Positions 1-6,156 of a stretch of 7,985 bases of DNA are shown here, piece by piece. The stretch is from positions 1 to 7,985 of the forward strand of contig JAEYRZ010000124.1 of the NCBI GenBank assembly GCA_023435265.1, read 5' to 3'. The notes beneath the pieces are model-generated. The model was not told the origin of the DNA. It worked only from the letters and a program-made list of their open reading frames with translations, and did no database searches. Numbering within the stretch: position 1 is the stretch's first letter; the number at the start of each line of letters is the position of its first letter. Source of the DNA: Pseudomonadota bacterium (lineage in GTDB: Bacteria > Desulfobacterota > Desulfobacteria > Desulfobacterales > Desulfosarcinaceae). The position numbers were made by a program, and so were the translations under genes.

Positions 1-2
1 CG

Positions 3-542
3 TTTATCCAATGCGTTGGAAGCCGCGATGCCCGGCTCAACCATTTGTGGTGTTCCCGGTTCTGCTGCGCTTCCGCCCTGCGCATGGCCCGGCGGATCCG
101 TCATCTTCATCCGGAAACGGAGGTGACGGTCTTTTATATCGACATCCAGACTTTTGGAAAGGACTTCCAGACCGCCTACGCGCAGATGCGGCAGGAATTG
201 CGGTTCATCCGCGCCATTCCCGGAGACATTGTGGCCGCCGAAGCGGACGGCTGTGCGGTCAACTACTTCGATCCCGATTCCGGCAAGGCCCGGGAGACGG
301 TTTTCGACCTGGTGGTGCTTTCGACCGGCATGACGCCGTCGCCCGATCACGCGCGTCTGGCGAAGTTGCTCGACTGGCCGCTCGCCGCGCACGGTTTTTT
401 CCCGGAGGAGGGGCGGCCGGACGGCGTGTTTTGCGCCGGAGCGGCACAGGGCCCGATGACCATCGCCGAAAGTGTCGCCAGCGGAACCCGCGCTGCATGG
501 CGGATCATCGAGTACCTGCGGGAACGGGGGAGGAAAATTTAA
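3..542 (+). CDS. HdrA/QmoA-like FAD and iron-sulfur subunit, C-terminal part (5' end outside window)
   Basis: The frame is open from the left edge and gives 179 visible residues before TAA at 540. It opens with FIQCVGSRD, followed by WCSRFCC. The visible cysteines 4, 17, 21 and 22 (C-x12-C-x3-CC) are the signature of the HdrA-specific [4Fe-4S] cluster site. VTVFYIDIQTFGKDF, an FDLVVLSTGMTPS segment and GVFCAGAAQGPMTIAESVASG, split across the flavin fold, match the second half of the FAD domain of HdrA and QmoA. The protein ends soon after the flavin fold, without trailing ferredoxin motifs, so it is closer to QmoA in build than to long HdrA. HdrA-type subunits pass electrons through FAD, in some complexes by bifurcation. 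Translation of the next gene starts one base after this stop, so the two are surely co-expressed. The N-terminal Rossmann motif lies outside the window, so the exact subtype is open. A longer-looking ORF at 11-547 in another frame is a shadow. Confidence 0.9.
   Translation, partial: FIQCVGSRDARLNHLWCSRFCCASALRMARRIRHLHPETEVTVFYIDIQTFGKDFQTAYAQMRQELRFIRAIPGDIVAAEADGCAVNYFDPDSGKARETVFDLVVLSTGMTPSPDHARLAKLLDWPLAAHGFFPEEGRPDGVFCAGAAQGPMTIAESVASGTRAAWRIIEYLRERGRKI
526..534 (+). promoter_or_regulatory. Ribosome binding site for the QmoB-like gene
   Basis: GGGGGAGGA ends 9 bases before the ATG at 544. It selects this start over the in-frame GTG at 472, which lies inside the upstream coding region and would add 24 residues unrelated to the family. 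Confidence 0.7.
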
Positions 543-543
543 G

Positions 544-2139
544 ATGACGCAGCGGCCCCTCGATTCCCGCGATGAATCATGCGACGTCCTGGTGATCGGC
601 GACCCCGCCGCAGCGGAACCACTGTCCCGCGATCTGAAAAACAGCGGCATCCGCGTGCGTGCGCTTTTGCCGGACCATTCCAGTATCGATCGCATCGAAG
701 ATCCGGATCTCCTACTGGGCGATTTGACCGGCTGCGGGGGATTCACCGGCGTCTATCGGGTCGACGCGGTCGGCGAGACATGCGCCTGGCGCATTCAGAC
801 CGCCGCCATCGTCATCGCCCTGGACGAGCGCCGGGTGCCGGAGCATCCATTCCCCGGAGCGGCGGAAAGCGCACGCGTGCATAGCCTGGGCGAGGCCGAA
901 AACCTCGTTCTATCCGGCAATTACGAGTACCCGGGCGAGACGGTGGTCCTGCTCAACGGCCTTTCCAGGGAAAGCCACCCCGCCATCACCGGCCGCATGC
1001 TGAGCCTGTGCCTTAGGTTGCGGGAACGTGCACCGGACACCCGAGTGGTATTGATCACCAACAACCTCAAAGTGGCGGGGCACGGAATCGAGGCTCTGGC
1101 CTTCGAGGCCAGACGCCGGGGTACCTTTATATATAAGCTCGACGGTGTGCGCCCCGCGTTTGAGCTGACCGGTCAGGGCCGGGTCCGGCTCTCTTTCTTC
1201 GATCCGGCCGTGCGGCAGGCGGTGACGCTGACCGCCGACCGGATGATCGTGGACGAACACATCCTCCCCCCGCCGCGAATGACCAAGATTGCGGAACCGC
1301 TGCGTCTGCGTCTGGATCCGTCCGGATTCGGCCAGGCGGACAACGTGCGGCGCCTTTCGAACCTGACCAACCGGCGCGGCATCTTCGTGGCCGGCGCCGC
1401 CCGGGGTGTGCTGAGCGATGAAGAGCAGCTTGCCGAGCGGGCAACGGTATGCGAGGCGGTGAAGGCGTTTCTGGCCGGAACCGATCGCCCGGAGGTTCTC
1501 GGCGCCGTCATCGATACCAGCCGTTGTGGCCGCTGTCTGACCTGCTACCGGATCTGCCCCTACGCGGCGGTTCACATCGGCGACCACATGGAGGTGGTCC
1601 GGGAGGCATGCCAGGCGTGCGGGCTTTGCGCGGCCGCCTGTCCGGCCAAGGCCATCGGCATGCAGGCGGAGCTGACCTGCGGGCTGCATTTCGAGCCGGA
1701 TACCACCACGCCGACGCCGCGCATCGCCCTGTTCTGCTGCCAGCGCTCGGCCGGCACGGCCTACGAGAGCGCTTTGGCGTCAAAAGCGCCTCTGCCCGCC
1801 GGCATGGTCCGCATCCAGGTCCCCTGCGGCGGACGCGTGGGAACGAACGACATTGCGGCTGCTTTCGAGGCCGGCGCCGACGGTGTCATGGTCCTGGCCT
1901 GTCATGAGGGGAATTGCCATTCCGAGATCGGCAGCCGCACCGCCGGGAAACGGGTCGCGGCGGCGCGCAAGGCCCTTACGGCCGCCGGCATCGAACCCGA
2001 ACGCATCTTTTTTGCCGGCATTGCCGCCAACATGAGCGGCGAGATCGTGCAATGGTGCAACGGCTTCGACGCCCGCCTGCGCGCGCTGTCGTCCCCACCG
2101 GTCCTCCGCGATGAAAAAGGACGAACGCACCATGAGTGA
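544..2139 (+). CDS. HdrA/QmoB-like flavoprotein with two [4Fe-4S] motifs and a C-terminal MvhD domain
   Basis: The protein has 531 residues. Residues about 12-310 follow the HdrA/QmoB flavoprotein fold (CDVLVIGDPAAAE near the start, GIFVAGAARG near the end of the fold). The usual GxGxxG is not intact, and the HdrA cysteine cluster is replaced by LNGLSRE...TGRML, so flavin binding may be altered. Two CxxCxxCxxxCP motifs follow, with cysteines 328/331/334/338 and 356/359/362/366, binding two [4Fe-4S] clusters. Residues about 392-515 form an MvhD-type domain: FCCQRSAG at 397-404, VPCGGRV with C428, and ACHEGNCHSEIG with C453 and C458. In methanogens MvhD carries a [2Fe-2S] cluster linking a hydrogenase or formate dehydrogenase to HdrA; in QmoB it is fused as here. 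At 531 residues it is shorter than typical QmoB. It starts one base after the upstream stop and overlaps the downstream gene by 8 bases, indicating translational coupling. Family assignment is firm; the redox partner is unknown. Confidence 0.9.
   Translation: MTQRPLDSRDESCDVLVIGDPAAAEPLSRDLKNSGIRVRALLPDHSSIDRIEDPDLLLGDLTGCGGFTGVYRVDAVGETCAWRIQTAAIVIALDERRVPEHPFPGAAESARVHSLGEAENLVLSGNYEYPGETVVLLNGLSRESHPAITGRMLSLCLRLRERAPDTRVVLITNNLKVAGHGIEALAFEARRRGTFIYKLDGVRPAFELTGQGRVRLSFFDPAVRQAVTLTADRMIVDEHILPPPRMTKIAEPLRLRLDPSGFGQADNVRRLSNLTNRRGIFVAGAARGVLSDEEQLAERATVCEAVKAFLAGTDRPEVLGAVIDTSRCGRCLTCYRICPYAAVHIGDHMEVVREACQACGLCAAACPAKAIGMQAELTCGLHFEPDTTTPTPRIALFCCQRSAGTAYESALASKAPLPAGMVRIQVPCGGRVGTNDIAAAFEAGADGVMVLACHEGNCHSEIGSRTAGKRVAAARKALTAAGIEPERIFFAGIAANMSGEIVQWCNGFDARLRALSSPPVLRDEKGRTHHE
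2117..2121 (+). promoter_or_regulatory. Ribosome binding site deciding the selenoprotein start
   Basis: AAGGA lies 10 bases before the ATG at 2132. The in-frame ATG at 2111 has no purine-rich site before it, so 2132 is preferred. The shorter protein starts MSEHAHP; the longer form would add 7 residues. Confidence 0.5.
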
Positions 2140-3355
2140 ACATGCCCATCCCCTGGCCTGGGAAGACACCCGTCCGGATCGTTTTCAGCAGTGGCCCTGC
2201 AATCACGAGCGCTGCATGAGTTGCGCACTGTGTTCGAGTGCCTGCCCTGTCTCCGGCATCGACGATTTCGACCCGCGCAAGGTGGTCCGCATGCTTTCCC
2301 TGGGGCTGGAATCCGAACTGGTTGCGGCCCGCTGGCCGTGGATCTGCACCATGTGCGGCAAGTGCGAACAGGTCTGCCCCATGGAGGTTTCCATTCCCGA
2401 CCTGATCCGCCGGCTGCGCGGGCTGCGCGAACGGGAAAAGGTTCCCGGAATCCTGCACAAGGGGTTGAGCGCGGCGCTTGCGACCGGCAACAACCTGGCC
2501 TTGCCGCGGGAGGATTTCGTTTTCATCCTGGAAGATGTCGCCCAGGAGATCGCCGAAGAAGAAGGTTACGCTGATTTCAGCGTGCCCATCGACAAGTCGG
2601 GGGCGGGCCTGCTGACCACCATCCACAACAAGCTGGTCAACACGCACACCGAAGACCTGAAGCACTGGTGGAAGATCTTCCATGCCGCCGGCGAGGACTG
2701 GACGGTGGCTTCGCACAACTGGGAAGGCACCAACTGGGGCTACTTCACCGGTGACGATGAGAGCATGAAGATCATGGCCGGCCGGATTGCCGCGAACATG
2801 CGCGACCTCAATATCGGCAACCTGCTCTGGCCCGAATGAGGGCATGCCTATCTGGCGACCAGGACTGGTCTGCAGAAATGGTTCCCCGAGGCGCTGTCCG
2901 CATTCAAGGCGCTGACCGTCTTCGATCTTCTGATCGAGTACATCCGCGGCGGAAGGATCCGGCTGGACAGGCAGCGCTTCGACCTGCGCGCCACGTACCA
3001 CGATCCATGCAATTACGGCCGCCGCGCCTTGAAGCAATTCGGCCATGGCTTTTTCGAAGAGCCGCGCTGGATACTGGATCAATGTCTCGCCGATTGGGTC
3101 GATCTGTATCCCAACCGGGAGCACCAGCAGTGCTGCGGCGGCGGGGGCGGTGCATTGACTTCCGGATATAACGATGAACGGGTTTACTACGGGCGGCGCA
3201 AGATGGAGCAGATAAAGGCCAGTGGCGCGCGGATGGTGGTCGTCCCGTGCCACAGCTGCCACGGGCAGCTCAATGCCATCAAATCGGTCTACGGCATGCC
3301 TGATCTGCAGGTGAAGTACTTGTGGGAGCTGGTTGCCGATTGCCTCGTGCTTTGA
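2132..3355 (+). CDS. HdrC-HdrB fusion (HdrD/DsrK-type) Fe-S oxidoreductase, predicted selenoprotein with Sec236 at TGA 2837
   Basis: Read through one TGA, this is a 407-residue protein. The HdrC-like part has two CxxCxxCxxxCP motifs (C28/31/34/38 and C72/75/78/82) for two [4Fe-4S] clusters. An HdrB-like part follows. Its first cysteine-rich domain contains HNWEGTNWGYFTGDD and then LLWPE-TGA-GHAY. HdrD, DsrK and TmcB relatives have Cys in this E-C-GHA motif, so the TGA sits exactly at a conserved ligand or redox Cys. The second domain has YHDPCNYGRR (C293), QQCCGGGGG (C334, C335) and VPCHSCH (C373, C376), the CCG signature that binds the special catalytic cluster. After the TGA the same frame stays family-like to a TGA at 3353. 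A stem-loop follows the TGA at SECIS distance. Such subunits reduce disulfides or pass electrons to thiol or quinone partners; the substrate is unknown here. The gene overlaps the MvhD-bearing partner by 8 bases. Automatic callers would split it at 2839. The alternative is a Cys-to-stop mutation or a sequence error. I consider Sec much more likely. Confidence 0.88.
2837..2839 (+). other. In-frame TGA read as selenocysteine (Sec236)
   Basis: The TGA follows codons for LLWPE and precedes those for GHAYLATRTG. Homologous HdrD/DsrK-type proteins have Cys here. Other genes in the window use TGA as a normal stop (at 2137, 3353, 3850, 4975 and 6078), so this would be local recoding and not a changed genetic code. 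Confidence 0.85.
2851..2876 (+). promoter_or_regulatory. Putative bacterial SECIS stem-loop
   Basis: The apical stem GACCA (2857-2861) pairs perfectly with TGGTC (2866-2870) around the loop GGAC. A 2x2 internal loop (GC/TG) separates it from a lower stem, TCTG (2851-2854) with CAGA (2873-2876). The loop starts 22 bases after the TGA, within the range of about 16-37 described for bacterial SECIS. It has G in its first two positions, as in known SelB-binding loops. Function is inferred from position and shape only. Confidence 0.68.
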
Positions 3356-3411
3356 CGACCGCAGAGCCGGCTGAAACGCTTTGTGATGAAAATTCGAATT
3401 GTGGAGGACCC

Positions 3412-3852
3412 ATGCGCAAGATGATGCTTGCTTTTCTCGTCGGCTGTTTTCTTTTCTCCGGCTGCTCCGGAGAGACTTCCAAGGGATACACCATCCTGTT
3501 CGACGACATGCCCTCCCTTTATGGTGAACAGATTTACGACAACGGCGCTCCGGTCGGACGCATTGTCCAGAAGGAAGTCAATCCGGCCGGCCAGGTACGG
3601 GTGGTTGCGGTTTTCGAGGAGGACTGGCTCCGCCGGGCGAACGAGAACATCGTCTTCTACCCGCGCTACGGTCACCTGCAGGCCGAACACCTGCAAAGGC
3701 ACGGCGCGCCGCTTCCCAAAGATGCCGCCATGTGCGGTTTCGCATCGCGCAACGGAATGATCTGGTTCAAGATGAAAACCCTGATCTCGGACCGCGGCGC
3801 GGAAGCCCGCAAAAAGGCCCGGGAACTGCAGGCACGCTTCGGCGCCCTCTGA
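3412..3852 (+). CDS. Small lipoprotein, possibly with an MCE/MlaD-like fold
   Basis: The protein has 146 residues. MRKMMLAFLVGCFLFSGCSGE is a lipoprotein signal with two basic residues, a hydrophobic core and the lipobox FSGC, so C18 is the predicted lipidated residue. Residues about 26-75 include ILFDDMPSLYGEQIYDNG, APVGRIVQKEV and VRVVAVFEEDW. A strand, a D-N-G turn, VGRI and further strands recall the start of an MCE domain, in which y.G..vG.V is typical, but this is a weak resemblance. The C-terminal 25 residues are rich in Ala, Arg and Lys and look helical. GGAGGA at 3403-3408 lies only 3 bases before the ATG at 3412. An ATG at 3421 has better spacing but would lose the basic N-terminus of the signal peptide, so 3412 is kept. 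The gene begins 56 bases after the selenoprotein. It could share that transcript, but no functional link is evident. If not MCE-like, it is an uncharacterised envelope lipoprotein. Confidence 0.8.
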   Translation: MRKMMLAFLVGCFLFSGCSGETSKGYTILFDDMPSLYGEQIYDNGAPVGRIVQKEVNPAGQVRVVAVFEEDWLRRANENIVFYPRYGHLQAEHLQRHGAPLPKDAAMCGFASRNGMIWFKMKTLISDRGAEARKKARELQARFGAL

Positions 3853-3951
3853 CGGCCGCCTTCCTGTGCGGGTTGCTTTTCCTTTTGAAGTCGCTAGTTT
3901 GGAGAAAATGGATTCCCGGACCGCGGCTGGCGGTCGACAGGGCACGTGGTG

Positions 3952-4977
3952 ATGATTGAAATGAGCTCCCCAACCGTGGAATTGGCCGCGCCGTTCACAC
4001 TTTATCTTGCGCCTTTAAAGGGATTGACCGATGCGGTTTTCCGCAGCGTCTACGGCGCATTCTTCACCGGCCTCGATTGCGCCGTGACGCCCTTTCTGAC
4101 CACCGTCGAAGGATTCAAGGTCAAGCCCTCACATCTGAAAGAGGTCCTGCCGGAATGCAACCGCCGCATGGCGATCATTCCCCAGGTTCTGAGCAAATCG
4201 GCCGACGATTTCATCGCTCTGGCGCAGGCATTGTTCGATCTGGGACACTCGCGGATCAACTGGAACCTCGGCTGCCCCTTTCCCATGGTGGCCCGCAAGC
4301 AACGCGGATCGGGCCTGCTGCCCTATCCGGAAGCGATCGACGGTTTTCTGGAGCGGACGCTGGCCGCGATTCCAAACCGGTTGAGCATCAAGCTGCGCCT
4401 GGGCCGCTTCAAACCCGACGAAATCTTCTGCCTGCTGCCGGTCCTGAACCGCTACCCGATCGAAGCCCTGATCATTCATCCACGCACCGGCGTGCAGATG
4501 TACGGCGGGGTTCCCGACCTTGCGGCGTTTGAAAAATGCCTGGCTGCGACCCATCATCCCGTGGTCTACAACGGCGATATCGTCTGCCCTGCCGATTTCG
4601 AGCGCCTGCGCGCGCGCTTCCCCGGCCTGAGCGCCTGGATGGTCGGACGCGGCGTCCTGATCGACCCCTTTCTGCCGGCAGCATTGAAGGCTGTTCCTTT
4701 TGCCGGCGAGCGGCTGGCGCACTTCCGTCGCTTTCACGACGCATTGTTCGAGGCCTACGGCAGGATACTCAAAGGCGCGCACCTGGTGGACAAGCTCAAA
4801 GGATTCTGGACCTACTTTGCGCGGGGCTTTCCCGAGGGCGACCGAATCCGCAAGCAGGTGCACAAGGCCCACAGCATCCAACGGTACCGCGATGCGGTCG
4901 AGGCTTTCTTCGACGACGAAGCGTGTCGGCAAACGACCGCCTCCCCCGCGCCGCAGGTTGCCGCGTGCGCGCGTTGA
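3952..4977 (+). CDS. tRNA-dihydrouridine synthase family protein
   Basis: The protein has 341 residues and is an FMN-dependent TIM barrel that reduces uridine to dihydrouridine in tRNA. Family motifs occur in order: LYLAPLKGLTDAVFR (usual form MAPM.GvTD..FR), INWNLGCPFPMV with the likely catalytic acid C108, LSIKLRLG, LIIHPRTGVQMYGG (usual H.RT..q.Y.G), VVYNGDI, and MVGRGVLIDPFL for FMN phosphate binding. The last 20 residues are Ala/Pro/Gln-rich and probably disordered. The start is uncertain. GTG 3946, GTG 3949, ATG 3952 and ATG 3961 are all in frame. 3952 is chosen because AGGG at 3939-3942 lies 9 bases upstream; 3961 could use GGTGAT at 3948-3953. The subclass (A, B or C) cannot be settled by eye. 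The next gene begins 5 bases after the stop, so the two are probably co-transcribed. Confidence 0.92.
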   Translation: MIEMSSPTVELAAPFTLYLAPLKGLTDAVFRSVYGAFFTGLDCAVTPFLTTVEGFKVKPSHLKEVLPECNRRMAIIPQVLSKSADDFIALAQALFDLGHSRINWNLGCPFPMVARKQRGSGLLPYPEAIDGFLERTLAAIPNRLSIKLRLGRFKPDEIFCLLPVLNRYPIEALIIHPRTGVQMYGGVPDLAAFEKCLAATHHPVVYNGDIVCPADFERLRARFPGLSAWMVGRGVLIDPFLPAALKAVPFAGERLAHFRRFHDALFEAYGRILKGAHLVDKLKGFWTYFARGFPEGDRIRKQVHKAHSIQRYRDAVEAFFDDEACRQTTASPAPQVAACAR

Positions 4978-4982
4978 CCGCG

Positions 4983-6080
4983 ATGCTGCGAAGTGCCGTC
5001 CTGGTTTTCGGATTACTGGTCGGCGCGCTCTTTCCCGCAGCGGGGGCGCACTCCGCCGAACCGGACCTGGCGCTGGCTGCGCGGCTTCCCGAGAACCTGT
5101 CGTTCTGTGGTGAACGAGTGGCCCAGGATCACCCGGCCGTCCGGGAGCTGTTTGAAAAGGAGATGCTGCTGACCCTCGGGGATCGGCCCCAGGTGATCTT
5201 GTGGCTGAAACGTGCCCCACGTTATCTTCCGGAAATAGCAGATGAATTGAAGCGCCGGGGGATGCCGGAAGATTTGAAGTACCTGGTTGTGACCGAGAGC
5301 GGGCTGCGGCCGCATGTGGGATCGCCCAAGGGGGCGCTGGGCTTCTGGCAGTTGATGCCGGAGACCGCACGACGGTACGGACTGCGGGTCGATCGATACA
5401 TCGACGAACGCCGCGATCTTGGGCGGTCCACCCCGGCGGCGCTGCGATACCTGCGGGAGCTGCGGGAACGGCTCGGGTCATGGCTGCTGGCGGCAGCCGC
5501 ATTCAACATGGGTGAAGAGGGCCTTATCGCCGAAATGATCGAACAGAATACGCGCAACTATCTCGACCTCTATCTTTCTTTGGAAACCCAGCGTTATCTG
5601 TTCCGCATCCTGGTGGCCAAGCGGATTCTCGAAGATCCGGCCGGTTACGGATTCGACCTCCGCCGGGAGGACCTTTACGCCCCGCCGGCGTATCGAACCG
5701 TGGCCCTCGATTTCAGCGTGGAAACGCCGATCAGCCTGCTGGCCAGGCTCTCGGGAACGACATTCAAGGCCATCAAGGAGTTGAATCCCCACCTTCGGGG
5801 TCATTACATCCAGCCGGGACGGCACGAGATCCGCCTGCCGCCGGCTGTACCTGAAGATCTGCAGGCCGGCCTGGACGTGCAGCTGGCCGCCTATTTAAGC
5901 GAGCGCCGCCAGCGCGTCTATGTGGTGCAAAGCGGGGACAACCTGTCGTCGATCGCCGAAAGGCACAATGTTCCTCTGGCGGCGCTGCTCATCTGGAACC
6001 GGATCGATACGACGCGCGTGATTCATCCCGGAGATCGGCTCGTGATCTATCCGCGCAGTCTGAACGACATCGATCCCTGA
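4983..6080 (+). CDS. MltD-like membrane-bound or periplasmic lytic murein transglycosylase with LysM
   Basis: The protein has 365 residues. It begins with a signal peptide (basic R3, hydrophobic 5-17, probable cleavage after HSA at 25) and has no lipobox. The SLT domain, about residues 75-215, contains LVVTESGLRPHVGSPKGALG, in which E105 is the catalytic glutamate, then FWQLMPETARRYGLRVD, and AAAAFNMGEEGL in place of the usual AYN.G. Residues about 238-285 form a degenerate LysM-like repeat (FSVETPISLLARLSG...LNPHL) as found in MltD. A clear LysM for peptidoglycan binding lies at about 312-357 (VYVVQSGDNLSSIAERHNV, IHPGDRLVIYP). The enzyme cleaves the MurNAc-GlcNAc bond of peptidoglycan to form the 1,6-anhydro product. 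The ATG at 4983 has no good ribosome binding site and lies 5 bases after the upstream stop, suggesting translational coupling. The frame is open far upstream (to 4536), but that part is a shadow of the synthase gene. Confidence 0.92.
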   Translation: MLRSAVLVFGLLVGALFPAAGAHSAEPDLALAARLPENLSFCGERVAQDHPAVRELFEKEMLLTLGDRPQVILWLKRAPRYLPEIADELKRRGMPEDLKYLVVTESGLRPHVGSPKGALGFWQLMPETARRYGLRVDRYIDERRDLGRSTPAALRYLRELRERLGSWLLAAAAFNMGEEGLIAEMIEQNTRNYLDLYLSLETQRYLFRILVAKRILEDPAGYGFDLRREDLYAPPAYRTVALDFSVETPISLLARLSGTTFKAIKELNPHLRGHYIQPGRHEIRLPPAVPEDLQAGLDVQLAAYLSERRQRVYVVQSGDNLSSIAERHNVPLAALLIWNRIDTTRVIHPGDRLVIYPRSLNDIDP

Positions 6081-6104
6081 AGCCGGCCCGAATAGCGATT
6101 TCGA

Positions 6105-6135
6105 TCCGGCGGAGCGTCGAATCGTCTCCGGCGGA
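6105..6135 (+). repeat. Two copies of TCCGGCGGA able to form an imperfect hairpin
   Basis: TCCGGCGGA occurs at 6105-6113 and again at 6127-6135, separated by 13 bases. The 9-mer is almost its own reverse complement, so the copies can pair with one central G-G mismatch. It lies in the 76-base gap between the transglycosylase and Hsp33 genes. No T-run follows, so a factor-independent terminator is not supported. Confidence 0.4.
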
Positions 6136-6156
6136 TTCAAGGTATGATCATCAATC

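Noticed and set aside
11..547. Plus-strand ORF covering the same stretch as the HdrA fragment
   Set aside because: It is Arg/Gly/Ser-rich without motifs and lies in the frame shifted from the clear HdrA cysteine and FAD motifs.
1125..1136. AT-rich run TTTATATATAAG inside the QmoB-like gene as a possible promoter
   Set aside because: It encodes the TFIYKL segment in frame. No suitable -35 element precedes it, and no gene starts downstream.
2836..3171. Plus-strand ORF starting with ATG overlapping the TGA at 2837
   Set aside because: It is in another frame than the conserved HdrB residues and gives no family match. The ATGA overlap could suggest a coupled new gene, but the conserved protein continues in the original frame.
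1976..3262. Long minus-strand ORF of 428 codons opposite the Hdr genes
   Set aside because: It is the antisense shadow of GC-rich coding sequence. Its product has no recognisable motif, while the plus strand carries clear family signatures throughout.
3029..3355. Separate small CCG-domain protein starting at ATG 3029
   Set aside because: It is in the same frame as the upstream gene, has no ribosome binding site, and would lose the conserved DPCNYGR motif lying before it. It is the end of the selenoprotein.
3919..3935. Short hairpin GACCG/CGGTC upstream of the dihydrouridine synthase
   Set aside because: It has only five base pairs with a seven-base loop and no T-run. This is expected by chance in DNA of this composition.
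4129..5502. Minus-strand ORF of 457 codons across the synthase and transglycosylase genes
   Set aside because: It spans two well-recognised plus-strand genes and their junction. The product is low-complexity Arg/Ala/Pro-rich, typical of a shadow frame.
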